A stretch of 64,000 nt of DNA from Lysobacter sp. (GTDB taxonomy: Bacteria; Pseudomonadota; Gammaproteobacteria; Xanthomonadales; Xanthomonadaceae): the NCBI GenBank assembly GCA_019634715.1, contig JAHCAU010000016.1, positions 1-64,000 on the forward strand, in the 5' to 3' direction. Of the stretch, positions 43,589-51,656 are shown in pieces. The position numbers were made by a program, and so were the translations under genes. Every line of letters starts with the position of its first letter. Within the stretch, counting starts at the first letter, position 1. The notes under the pieces are model-generated. The model had not been told where the DNA came from and made no database searches. It saw only the letters and a program-made list of their open reading frames with translations.

Positions 43589-44220
43589 CCGCCGCGACCC
43601 CGGCTTCCACGACCCGTTCCCCCGCCCCCCGCGATCGCTGGGTCGCACTGGGCCTGCTGATCGGTGTGCTGGTACTGGCCTACTTCGCCCTCGTCCACCC
43701 CTGGTGGACCGTGCCGATGCTGGATCTGCAGGAACGGATCGACACCCTCAAGGATCGCGATGCCCGCTCGCGGGCCACGCTCGCCCAGGCCGGCGAGGTG
43801 CGCAAGCGCCTGGCCAGCGTGCGCGAGCAGTCCGCGCGCATGCCCGGTTTCATGGACGGCACGGTCGAGTCCGCCACGTCGGCGCTGGTCGCGCGCCTGG
43901 AAACGGCGGTGCTCGAGGCCAGCCCGAAGAACCGCAGTTGCGCGATCCAGAACCGCTCGCCGCTGACCGAGCCGCGCAAGGAGCGCTTCCCGCGCGCGGT
44001 GGTGCAGGTGCGCCTGCGCTGCGGCACGCCGGAACTGGCGATGGTGCTGCATTCCCTGGAAAGCGGCACGCCGCGGCTGTTCGTGGATAACCTCAGCGTG
44101 GTCGCCAACCGCTTCTATTTCTCGCCCGACCAGTCCTCCGCCAACGGTGGCCTGGACGTGAACTTCGACCTCTACGGCTATGTCGCGCCGACGGCGGGAG
44201 GCAATGCCGATGCGCGTTGA
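43585..44220 (+). CDS. xpsM: Type II secretion protein GspM/XpsM
   Basis: The 211-residue protein has one membrane segment (WVALGLLIGVLVLAYFALVH, about residues 19-38), then a periplasmic coiled part (LDLQERIDTLKDRDARSRAT) and a compact C-terminal domain. M stabilises L in Xps systems. The start overlaps the xpsL stop by 4 bp (ATGA), and the stop follows the xpsN ribosome site. Confidence 0.9.
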   Translation: MTAATPASTTRSPAPRDRWVALGLLIGVLVLAYFALVHPWWTVPMLDLQERIDTLKDRDARSRATLAQAGEVRKRLASVREQSARMPGFMDGTVESATSALVARLETAVLEASPKNRSCAIQNRSPLTEPRKERFPRAVVQVRLRCGTPELAMVLHSLESGTPRLFVDNLSVVANRFYFSPDQSSANGGLDVNFDLYGYVAPTAGGNADAR

Positions 44221-44968
44221 CAGCCTGAGCCCGCGTACCTGGGTACTGGTCGGCGCCGCCGGCTGGGCGATCGTCGTGTGGGGCCTGGCGCTGGCAGGCA
44301 TGGGCGGGCGCCTCGGCGACAGCGATGCCGATACCGCCGCACAGCCGCTGCCCGACACCAAACTGCCGGCGTCCACGCGCCCCGGGGTGATGGAGCAGTA
44401 CGCCGAGATCCGGACCCGTCCGCTGTTCTCCGAGAACCGCCGCCACCAGCCGTTCACGATCGACGCCAGCGGCGAGGAAGGGCAGGCCAATACCTTCGAC
44501 TACACCCTGACCAGCGTGGTGATCAGCGGCGGCGTGCAACTGGCCATCCTCAAGCCGGCCGCCGAGGGCGCGCAGCCGGTGCGGGTGAAGCTCGGCGAGG
44601 CGGTGGAAACCGCCCCGCAATGGACCCTCGCCAGCCTCGAACCGCGCGCAGCGGTGTTCCGCGGCCCGGAAGGCGACCGGCGCCTGGACCTGCGCGTGTT
44701 CAACGGTGTCGGCGGCGCCAATCCGCCACCGATGAACTTCGCGCCGCAGCCGGCCATCGTCCCCGACCCGACCCAGCCGGGCCAGGAAGTCCCTGGTCCG
44801 CAGGCCGCCCCGGTCGTGCCGCCCCCCCCGCCGCCGCCGAGCGGCAATGTGTCGACCGAAGTGCAGCTCGAGGCGATCCGCAAGCGGATCGAGGAGCGCC
44901 GCGCCCAGTTGAGGCAGCAAGCCGCACAGGAAGCGCAGAACGCCGCGCCGCCTGGACAGACACCATGA
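44210..44968 (+). CDS. xpsN: Type II secretion protein XpsN (GspC-like)
   Basis: The 252-residue protein has one membrane helix (TWVLVGAAGWAIVVWGLALAG) and the EIRTRPLFSENRR motif found in GspC/GspN-type homology-region proteins. A proline run (PPPPPPP near residue 205) precedes a charged helix. In Xanthomonas XpsN bridges the L/M inner complex to the secretin XpsD. Start at 44210 is chosen over 44204 by the GGAGG ribosome site spacing of 8. The gene starts inside the end of xpsM and the stop overlaps xpsD. Confidence 0.88.
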   Translation: MRVDSLSPRTWVLVGAAGWAIVVWGLALAGMGGRLGDSDADTAAQPLPDTKLPASTRPGVMEQYAEIRTRPLFSENRRHQPFTIDASGEEGQANTFDYTLTSVVISGGVQLAILKPAAEGAQPVRVKLGEAVETAPQWTLASLEPRAAVFRGPEGDRRLDLRVFNGVGGANPPPMNFAPQPAIVPDPTQPGQEVPGPQAAPVVPPPPPPPSGNVSTEVQLEAIRKRIEERRAQLRQQAAQEAQNAAPPGQTP

Positions 44969-47214
44969 CGTTTGCCCCGAGAGTTCACAGAATGAATCTC
45001 CAAGCCGCAGCACGCACCACTTTCGCCGCCGCGCTCTGCGCGATCTTCGCGGCACACGCCGCGTCGCCGACGCCGGTGATCAAGCGCAACGCCCGCCAGA
45101 GCACGCCCAGCACGTCCGCCGATGCACCGACCCAGGCGCCCGCCGCGAAGCCCGAGTCGGAGGACGACGCGCGCGCCAAGCCGGTGATCCATCGCGGCAG
45201 CGGACAGGTCATCAACCGCGATGCCGCCGGTTCGCCGATGCCCGACCTGGGCGCGACCACCGGCGAGACCACGTTCAACTTCGAAGGCGAGTCGCTGCAC
45301 GCAGTCGTCAAGGCGATCCTCGGCGATCTGCTCGGCCAGAACTACACCATCGCGCCGAACGTGCAGGGCACGGTCACCTACGTCACGCCGAAGAAGATCA
45401 GTCCGGCGCAGGCACTGTCGGTGCTGGAGATGATCCTCGGCTGGAACAACGCGCGGATGATCTACAGCGATGGCCGCTACAGCATCGTGCCGGCCGATCA
45501 GGCGCTGGCGACGGGCGTGGTCGCGCCGCGCAGCAATCCGGCGGCGAACGCCCGCGGCTTCGAGTCCCGCGTGGTGCCGCTGCGCTACATCTCGGCCGCC
45601 GAGATGGAGAAGCTGCTCAAGCCCTACGCACGCCCCGGCGCGATCGTGACCGTCGATCCCGGCCGCAACGTGCTGACGCTCGCCGGTTCGCGCGCCGAAC
45701 TGGAAAGCTACCTGCGCACCGTCGAGGTCTTCGATGTCGACTGGATGGCCAGCATGTCGGTCGGCGTGTTCCCGCTGCAGTCGAGCCGCGCCAACAAGGT
45801 GGTGCAGGATCTGGAGAAGGTCTTCGGCGAGGGCAGCAAGTCGCCGGTGGCCGGCATGTTCCGCTTCATGCCGATCGAGAGCGCGAACGCGGTGCTCGCG
45901 ATCACCGCGCAGCCCGAATACCTCGACGACATCCAGCAGTGGATCGAGCGCATCGACGGCGCCGGCGAGGGCCTGCGCCTGTATTCCTACGAACTGAAAT
46001 ACATCACCGCGAAGGATCTCGCTGCGCGCCTGGGCGACGTGTTCGGCGGCAGTGGCGGCAGGGGCGGCAACGATGGCGGCGGTGGCATCTCGCTGATTCC
46101 GGGCGGCCAGTCGGTGAGCATCTCCGGCGGCGGCGCCAGCAAGGACGGCGGCATGGACGGCGGCGGTGGCCCCGGCGGTTCCGGTGGCGGCCTCGGCAGC
46201 GGTTCGCTGTCGCTGGGCAGCGGCAATCAGGGCGGCAGCGGCAGCGTGGTGATCGAGGTCGGCGGCGACAAGGTCGCGGTGTCGGCGATCGAGGAGAACA
46301 ACACCCTGCTGGTGCGCTCCACGCCCTCGGCCTGGCGTTCGATCATGGACGTGATCGAGAAGCTCGACATGCTGCCGCTGCAGGTGCACATCGAATCGCA
46401 GGTGGTCGAGGTCAAGCTCACCGGCGAGCTGGCCTACGGCGTGAACTGGTTCATCGAGAACGCCGCGCAGGAGAACAACCTGCCGAACGTGTCCGACCCG
46501 CTGGGGTCGATCCCGCGCAAGTGGAGCACGCTCGGCGGCACCATCGGCGGCCGCGGGACCAACGGTGGCCTGGCCTGGACCCTGATCAAGAACGATGCCG
46601 CGGCGATCATCACCGCGCTCGACAAGGTGACCGACGTGCGCCTGCTGCAGACCGGCTCGCTGCTGGCGCGCAACAACGCCGAGGCCACCCTGAACGTGGG
46701 CAGCCGCATCCCGGTGACCTCGGTGTCGGTCAATCCGATCCTCGGCAACAACAACAGCATCAGCCAGGTGCAGTACCTCGATACCGGCGTGATCCTGAAG
46801 GTGCGTCCGCGCGTGACCAAGGACGGCACGGTGTTCCTCGACATCGTGCAGGAAGTCAGCTCGCCGGGCTCGGCCGCCGACGCCAACGGCAACGTGCGCA
46901 TCGACACCCGCCGCCTGAAGACCGAGGCCATCGTGCCGACCGGCGACACCGTGATGCTGGCGGGCCTGGTCCAGGACGGCAGCAGCAAGGGCTCCACCGG
47001 CATCCCGGGCCTCAGCCGCATTCCGTGGGTGGGCGGCCTGTTCGGCCGCCAGACCACCAGCAAGGACCGGACGGAAGTGGTCGTGCTGATCACCCCGACG
47101 ATCATCCGCAACCAGCAGGAGCTGCGCGACTTCACCGACGATTACACGCGCGGCTTCCGGGCGATGGAGCCGATCAAGTCGCCGAAGAAGGCGCCTCGCG
47201 TCATCGCCGACTGA
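44965..47214 (+). CDS. xpsD: Type II secretion secretin GspD/XpsD
   Basis: GspD forms the outer-membrane channel. The 749-residue protein has an N-terminal signal peptide, N0-N3 domains (TTFNFEGESLHAVVKAILGD, VQGTVTYVTP), a glycine-rich insertion at about residues 360-430 (GGSGGRGGNDGGGG), and the secretin core RIPVTSVSVNPILGNNNS, YLDTGVILKVRPRV, and the conserved end VPTGDTVMLAGLVQDGSSKG, SRIPWVGGLFG, VVLITPTIIR. There is no lipobox at the signal peptide end, so anchoring to the outer membrane may need a pilotin or self-insertion. Overlaps xpsN by 4 bp and ends the operon. Confidence 0.96.
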   Translation: MTFAPRVHRMNLQAAARTTFAAALCAIFAAHAASPTPVIKRNARQSTPSTSADAPTQAPAAKPESEDDARAKPVIHRGSGQVINRDAAGSPMPDLGATTGETTFNFEGESLHAVVKAILGDLLGQNYTIAPNVQGTVTYVTPKKISPAQALSVLEMILGWNNARMIYSDGRYSIVPADQALATGVVAPRSNPAANARGFESRVVPLRYISAAEMEKLLKPYARPGAIVTVDPGRNVLTLAGSRAELESYLRTVEVFDVDWMASMSVGVFPLQSSRANKVVQDLEKVFGEGSKSPVAGMFRFMPIESANAVLAITAQPEYLDDIQQWIERIDGAGEGLRLYSYELKYITAKDLAARLGDVFGGSGGRGGNDGGGGISLIPGGQSVSISGGGASKDGGMDGGGGPGGSGGGLGSGSLSLGSGNQGGSGSVVIEVGGDKVAVSAIEENNTLLVRSTPSAWRSIMDVIEKLDMLPLQVHIESQVVEVKLTGELAYGVNWFIENAAQENNLPNVSDPLGSIPRKWSTLGGTIGGRGTNGGLAWTLIKNDAAAIITALDKVTDVRLLQTGSLLARNNAEATLNVGSRIPVTSVSVNPILGNNNSISQVQYLDTGVILKVRPRVTKDGTVFLDIVQEVSSPGSAADANGNVRIDTRRLKTEAIVPTGDTVMLAGLVQDGSSKGSTGIPGLSRIPWVGGLFGRQTTSKDRTEVVVLITPTIIRNQQELRDFTDDYTRGFRAMEPIKSPKKAPRVIAD

Positions 47215-47236
47215 TGGCGTACGCACGCTCGCGGCG

Positions 47237-48097
47237 ATGAGCGCTGTCCCGGTCGTGCTGGTGCCGGTGGGCGTCGACGACGACGCGCTCGACGCCTGCC
47301 TGGCCGCGCTGGAGCAGGGTACGCCGCCGCGCACGCGGGTCTGGCTCGCGGACGACGCGCAGGCAGGCCCGCGCGGGCGCGCGATCATCGACCGCTGGCT
47401 GGCGCGCACCGCGCTGGAGGCCGGTTATACCCGCCGTCCCCGTCCGATCGGTGAGGCGGCGCATCTCGACGACATGCTGCGTGCCTGCGGCGACGAGGAC
47501 GTGCTGGTGCTCGCCAGCGATGCCGTGCCGCTGCCGGGCTGGGCGGGCCAACTCGCCGCCTGCGCCGCGCGCGACCCGGCCATCGCCACCGCCACGCCCT
47601 GGTGCAACGCCGGCGAGACCGCCTCGTGGCCGCGCATCGGCGAAGTGCTGCCCGTGCCCGACGAACCCGGCCGCCTCGCGCGCGCCGCGGCCTCGCTGCC
47701 ACCGCACCACCCCGAGCTGCCGGGCGCGGTGAACCATGCGGTGTTCCTGCGAGGCAGCGCGCGTGCGAAGGCCGGCGGGCTCGATGCCGACAGCTATGTC
47801 TCGTGGTATGCCGCACTGATCGACCTGTCGCTGCGCATGGCCGGCCTCGGCTGGCGCAACGTGCTGTGCGAGACCGCCTTCGTGGCGCGCAGCGGCGAGG
47901 GCGTGCCGCTGGGCGACGATGTCGAAACCCTCGGCGTGCGCTGGCCCACCTGGCATCCGCGACTGGCGCGGTTCCTCATGGACGATCCGCTGCACGCGCT
48001 GCGCACGCGCCTGCGCGAGGCCTATGAGGCCGAGGGCCTGCACGACCAACCGGATCTGTTCGGGCAGGACGCTTCGCCAGCGGAAGAGGTGCCGTGA
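47237..48097 (+). CDS. GT2-like glycosyltransferase family protein
   Basis: The 286-residue protein opens PVVLVPVGVDDDALDACLAAL and has VLVLASDAVPLPGWAGQLAA, the layout of the start and DXD-like region of GT-A family 2 enzymes, although the acidic motif is weak. It lies 22 bp after xpsD, so it may be in the secretion operon. The end of the gene is followed by the 129-bp repeat. It may act on surface polysaccharide or O-antigen with the next glycosyltransferase. Donor and acceptor unknown. Confidence 0.65.
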   Translation: MSAVPVVLVPVGVDDDALDACLAALEQGTPPRTRVWLADDAQAGPRGRAIIDRWLARTALEAGYTRRPRPIGEAAHLDDMLRACGDEDVLVLASDAVPLPGWAGQLAACAARDPAIATATPWCNAGETASWPRIGEVLPVPDEPGRLARAAASLPPHHPELPGAVNHAVFLRGSARAKAGGLDADSYVSWYAALIDLSLRMAGLGWRNVLCETAFVARSGEGVPLGDDVETLGVRWPTWHPRLARFLMDDPLHALRTRLREAYEAEGLHDQPDLFGQDASPAEEVP

Positions 48098-48111
48098 ACC
48101 CGGGCGCCGAA

Positions 48112-48240
48112 AATCCCCCCGCCGCCCGCTGCGCGGCCGTCGGCCCCCTTTTGCAAAGGAGGCGAGTGCATGCCTCCACCTTTGCACAAGCGCACTTCCC
48201 CCCTTTGCAAAAGGGGGGCAGGGGGGATTTGCCTTTGACG
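48112..48240. repeat. 129-bp intergenic repeat, copy 1
   Basis: The element starts AATCCCCCC and ends GGGGGGATTTGCCTTTGACG, so its ends are inverted (AATCCCCCC/GGGGGGATT). Internally it has CCCTTTTGCAAAGGAGG and CCCCCCTTTGCAAAAGGGGGG hairpins. Copy 2 is at 48326-48455. No gene is seen between; frames across it are not credible. Confidence 0.85.
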
Positions 48241-48325
48241 CGCCGCCCCGCGCGCAGGACGAAAGGCGCCATCCATGAGCGCTGACACCGCCATGCACGC
48301 CGACACGCCTGCAGCATGCACAGCA
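48241..48325. other. Spacer between the two repeat copies
   Basis: This 85-bp spacer contains ATGAGCGCTGACACCGCC, closely matching the first codons of the GT2 gene at 48490 (ATGAGCGCCGATACT). It looks like a remnant of that gene's start moved by the repeat. The open frame from it (48275-48493) runs through the repeat and is not a convincing gene. Confidence 0.4.
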
Positions 48326-48455
48326 AATCTCCCCGCCGCCCGCTCCGCGGCCGCCGGCCCCCTTTTGCAAAGGAGGCGAGTGCATGCCTCCACCTTTGCA
48401 CAAGCGCATTTTCCCCCCTTTGCAAAAGGGGGGCAGGGGGGATTTGCCTTTGACG
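48326..48455. repeat. 129/130-bp intergenic repeat, copy 2
   Basis: Nearly the same as copy 1 (few base changes and one inserted T), with the same terminal inverted repeats and internal hairpins. It lies directly before the GT2 gene at 48490, whose start codon is 34 bp after its end. Confidence 0.85.
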
Positions 48456-48489
48456 TTCCACCTTGTGGGCTTGGCGGCGGAGACGACGC

Positions 48490-49350
48490 ATGAGCGCCGA
48501 TACTCCACTCGACATCGCCGTCGTCGTCGTCACCTACCGCAGCGCCGAAACCATCGCCGACTGCCTGCAGCGCCTGCGCGCGGCCGGAGGCGTGGTCGAG
48601 ATCCGCGTCGTCGACAATGGCTCGGACGACGGCACGCTCGATCTCGTGCAGCGCATCGCCCTGCAGGATGCGCGCCTGCGCTTCATCGCCAATCCCGACA
48701 ACCCCGGCTTCGCCGTCGCCTGCAACCAGGGGGCGCGGGACAGCGAGGCGCCCTGGCTCGCGTTCGTGAATCCCGATGGCCTCGTCGAACCGGATACCTT
48801 CCTGCGCCTGCACGCGCATGCCACCGAGGCCGGGCGCAAGGGCGCGGACAGCGTGCTCCTCGGCGCCGACCTCGTCGACGAACAGGGCGTGCGCGATGGC
48901 GCCGCGCGCCGCCGCGATCCCGACTTCGCGGCGATGCTGCGCAACCCCGCGGCTCGCCGCCTCGACATCCCGGCCGATCCCGCCGCCCCGCTGCAGGTGG
49001 TGCCCGCGATCTCCGGTGCGGTGATGTTCATGCCGCGCGCGCTGTTCGAGCGGATCGGCGGCTTCGACGAAGGCTATCGCCTGCATGCCGAAGACCTCGA
49101 CCTGTGCCGGCGCGCGCGCGAGGCCGGCGCCCTGGTCGCCGTCGCCAACGACGTGCCGGTCGTGCACGTGCGCGGGGTTTCCAGCCGCTCGCGGCCGTGG
49201 TTCGTCGAATGGCACAAGCATCGCGGACTCGCGCGCTATTTCCTGCGCTTCGAGGCCCCGCACCGCAGTCGGCGCCTGTGCCTGCTGGTGCTGGCGACGA
49301 TATGGGCGCGGTTCCCGCTGGCGGCGCTGCGCGCGTGGCGGTTGCGATGA
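48490..49350 (+). CDS. Family 2 glycosyltransferase (rhamnosyltransferase-like)
   Basis: The 286-residue protein is a clear GT2: DIAVVVVTYRSAETIADCL, EIRVVDNGSDDGTLDLV (nucleotide-binding DNGSDDGT), ANPDNPGFAVACNQGA, the DXD-like VNPDGLVEPD, and GAVMFMPRALFERIGGFDEG, followed by HAEDLDLCRRAREAG. This matches dTDP-rhamnosyl-type transferases of O-antigen and cell wall pathways. It overlaps the start of the following esterase-like gene by 4 bp (ATGA), suggesting one transcript. Confidence 0.9.
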   Translation: MSADTPLDIAVVVVTYRSAETIADCLQRLRAAGGVVEIRVVDNGSDDGTLDLVQRIALQDARLRFIANPDNPGFAVACNQGARDSEAPWLAFVNPDGLVEPDTFLRLHAHATEAGRKGADSVLLGADLVDEQGVRDGAARRRDPDFAAMLRNPAARRLDIPADPAAPLQVVPAISGAVMFMPRALFERIGGFDEGYRLHAEDLDLCRRAREAGALVAVANDVPVVHVRGVSSRSRPWFVEWHKHRGLARYFLRFEAPHRSRRLCLLVLATIWARFPLAALRAWRLR

Positions 49351-50531
49351 ACGTCGTGCGCATCGCGGGTCTCTGGCTGGGGCCGTTGCTGTGGCTGTGC
49401 GCGGCCTCCGCGGCCGAAGCGCAGTCGCCGCCGCCGTTCGACCGCCGCGCCTCCGCCGAACTCGACCGTCTCGTCCGCGATGTCTGCCGCAGGGACGTCG
49501 TCCTGCTCGGCGAGGACGCGAACCATGGCGGCGGACGCACGCTGGAGATCAAGATCGAGCTGGTGAAGCGGCTGGTCGAGCGCTGCGGCTTCGGCGGCAT
49601 CGTGTTCGAGTCGTCGATCTACGCCTCGCTCGAACTGGAACGGCGCCTCGCGCAGGGTGTCGCCACCGGAGGCGATATCGTCGACGCCACGGGCCAGCTG
49701 TGGTTCCGCGCGCGCGAGGCGCAGCCGCTGCCTGCCTTCCTGCTGCAGGCGGCACGCGATGGTCGCCTGCGCATCGGCGGCATGGACATCCAGCCGGTGG
49801 CGCGGCCGGGGCGCTACACCGGCAGCCGCCTCGCGATGGAACTTTCCGCCGTGCTCGATGCCTCGCGGCGAGGCGCGTGTGAAGCGGAGATCCAGCGCCA
49901 CAACCGCCACGACTACGACGACGCGCATCCGCTCGATGACGCCGCGCAGGCGAGGCTGCACGACTGCATCGATGCGATCCGCGCCGCCACGCAGGCGACC
50001 GGTACGGACAGCGCGCTCGCGCGCATGGCCGATGCCTACGGCCGCTACCTCGACATGGCGATGACCGGCGACGGCGACGTGCGCGAACGCGCGATGTTCG
50101 ATCACCTCATGTGGTATCGCGATCGCTGGCCACCGGGCACGAAGATCGTGGTCTGGTGCGCGACCGTGCACGGCGCCAAGGCGCTGCACGGCGTCGCGCC
50201 GTCGATGCGGCCGATGGGTGCCGACGTGCACGCGCGATTCGGCAGGCGCTCGGCGGTGATCGGCTTCACCGCGCTGTCCGGCGCCTTCGGGCATGGCGGC
50301 GCGAATCCGCCGCTGCGGCTGCGCGACGCGCCACCGGAAGCGCTGGAACCGAGGATGCTGGCCGAGGGTGCCGACGTGCGCTACCTGGATGCGAAGCGGC
50401 TGGCGAAGCTGGGCATCGTCGCCGCGCGACCGATCAACTACCGCACGGTCCACGCCGCCGACTGGTCGCGGATCCTGGATGGCCTGGTCGTTCTGCGCGA
50501 GGAACGGCCGGTGACGCCGGTCGCGCCTTGA
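49347..50531 (+). CDS. Exported erythromycin-esterase-fold protein
   Basis: The 394-residue protein has a signal peptide (IAGLWLGPLLWLCAASAAEAQ) and an erythromycin-esterase-like domain: RDVVLLGEDANHGGGRTLEIKIELVKRLVE matches the GEATHGT/E family opening with the catalytic-type Glu and His. GFGGIVFESS and VVWCATVHGAKAL follow. The family is known from macrolide esterases but also includes many proteins of other, unknown roles. Its place behind a glycosyltransferase argues for a cell-envelope ester rather than antibiotic resistance. The overlap with the GT2 gene suggests a shared operon. Confidence 0.78.
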   Translation: MNVVRIAGLWLGPLLWLCAASAAEAQSPPPFDRRASAELDRLVRDVCRRDVVLLGEDANHGGGRTLEIKIELVKRLVERCGFGGIVFESSIYASLELERRLAQGVATGGDIVDATGQLWFRAREAQPLPAFLLQAARDGRLRIGGMDIQPVARPGRYTGSRLAMELSAVLDASRRGACEAEIQRHNRHDYDDAHPLDDAAQARLHDCIDAIRAATQATGTDSALARMADAYGRYLDMAMTGDGDVRERAMFDHLMWYRDRWPPGTKIVVWCATVHGAKALHGVAPSMRPMGADVHARFGRRSAVIGFTALSGAFGHGGANPPLRLRDAPPEALEPRMLAEGADVRYLDAKRLAKLGIVAARPINYRTVHAADWSRILDGLVVLREERPVTPVAP

Positions 50532-50559
50532 TCATGTCGCCCCGGCCGGCACAGGCCGA

Positions 50560-51414
50560 TCAGCGGTACAGGTTGATCTCGTCGCGCAGCGCGCGCGCGG
50601 CGTTCGCGGCGGCTTCGGCGTAATCCTCACTGCTGGATGCGTAGAGGATCGCGCGCGAGGAGCTGATCACCAGGCCGTCGCCGTCGCGGTTGCGCGCGTT
50701 CGACACCACCGCGCGCACGTCGCCGCCCTGCGCGCCGACGCCCGGCACCAGGAAAGGCACCTCGTCGCCGACGATGGCGCGCACCTCGCGCAGCTGCTCG
50801 GGCCAGGTCGCGCCGACCACCAGCGCGCAGTTGCCGTGCTCGTTCCACTCGCGCGCGACTTTCGCGGCGACGTGCTGGTACAGCGGCCTGCCGTCGACCA
50901 GCAGGTCCTGCAGGTCGCCCGCGCCGGGGTTGGAGGTGCGGCACAGGATCACCACGCCCTTGTCGGCGTGGTCGAGGAAGGGCTGGGCCGAATCGCGTCC
51001 CATGTACGGGTTCACGGTCACCGCGTCGGCGGCGTAGCGCTCGAACGTCTCGCGCGCGTAGTGCTGCGCGGTGCTGCCGATGTCGCCGCGCTTGCTGTCG
51101 AGGATCACCGGCACGCGCGGATGGCGCAGGCGGATGTGCAGGATCAGCATGCGCAGCGCTTCCTCGGCCTCGGCCGCGGCGAAGTGCGCGATCTGCGGCT
51201 TGAACGCGCAGGCGTAGTCCGCGGTCGCGTCGACGATGTCGCGGCAGAACTCGAAGATCGCGTTCGGCTGCCCGGCGAAGCGCGCCGGAAACTTCGCCGG
51301 CTCCGGATCCAGGCCGACGCAGACGAGGGTGTCGGCATCGTGCCAGCGGTCGCGGAGGCGATCCATGAAGCTGCGCATCGGTTCGGTCGTCGTGCTGCCC
51401 GGAGTGGTGTTCAT
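50560..51414 (-). CDS. pyrF: Orotidine 5'-phosphate decarboxylase (type II)
   Basis: PyrF makes UMP from OMP. The 284-residue form starts MNTTPG at 51414 (MRSFMDRL at 51378 is an alternative). The TIM barrel core has VCVGLDPEPAKFP, FKPQIAHFAAAEAEE, VILDSKRGDIGSTA with the catalytic Lys-Asp, DAVTVNPYMGRD, GVVILCRTSNPGAGDLQ and FLVPGVGAQGGDVRAVV. The longer subfamily-2 form is seen here, about 270-280 residues. It is transcribed leftward, downstream of the strong hairpins after ettA. Confidence 0.92.
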   Translation of the reverse strand: MNTTPGSTTTEPMRSFMDRLRDRWHDADTLVCVGLDPEPAKFPARFAGQPNAIFEFCRDIVDATADYACAFKPQIAHFAAAEAEEALRMLILHIRLRHPRVPVILDSKRGDIGSTAQHYARETFERYAADAVTVNPYMGRDSAQPFLDHADKGVVILCRTSNPGAGDLQDLLVDGRPLYQHVAAKVAREWNEHGNCALVVGATWPEQLREVRAIVGDEVPFLVPGVGAQGGDVRAVVSNARNRDGDGLVISSSRAILYASSSEDYAEAAANAARALRDEINLYR

Positions 51415-51516
51415 CATTCCAAACTCATGTGTCGTGCGGAAGGTCGTCGGACGGGTGGTCGGCACCGATCCGGGTGAACTGGTGCGCAAATCCGGAGATT
51501 GCCCCGGCGGATGCGC

Positions 51517-51541
51517 AACGCCCGCCGGGAGGGCGGGCGTT
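51517..51541. terminator. GC-rich hairpin between ettA and pyrF
   Basis: AACGCCCGCC (51517-51526) pairs with GGCGGGCGTT (51532-51541), a 10-bp stem with a 5-base loop. It lies about 110 bp after the leftward ettA stop and before pyrF, a likely transcript end. Confidence 0.55.
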
Positions 51542-51585
51542 GGTGGTGCTCAGTGGGTCCAGGCATTGCCGGCGGCGAAGGGCTG

Positions 51586-51656
51586 GATCCCGGCCTGCGC
51601 CGGGATGACGGCTTGGCAAAGGCGCTCGCGCATGACGCGAGCGCGCCAAGCCGTCA
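51586..51656. repeat. REP element and long hairpin containing the ettA stop codon
   Basis: A CCCGGC/GCCGGG hairpin of the GGATCCCGG...CCGGGATGACGG family (51586-51605) abuts a longer stem. There TGACGGCTTGGC (51606-51617) pairs with GCCAAGCCGTCA (51645-51656), and inside GCGCTCGCG pairs with CGCGAGCGC. On the minus strand the ettA stop TGA (51654-51656) is the first three bases of this stem. Confidence 0.75.

Noticed and set aside
44500..47409. A 969-codon minus-strand frame across xpsN and xpsD
   Set aside because: The secretin motifs are on the plus strand; this frame is a shadow of third-codon GC bias.
48112..48455. CRISPR array
   Set aside because: Only two copies 129-130 bp long with one 85-bp spacer, and no cas genes; hairpin-rich ends point to a repeat element.
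48275..48493. A 72-codon frame starting in the repeat spacer
   Set aside because: It crosses the repeat copy and ends right at the glycosyltransferase start; its first codons are better read as a copied gene start.
49347..50531. Macrolide resistance gene
   Set aside because: The fold match alone does not support resistance; the exported form and glycosyltransferase link argue for another role.
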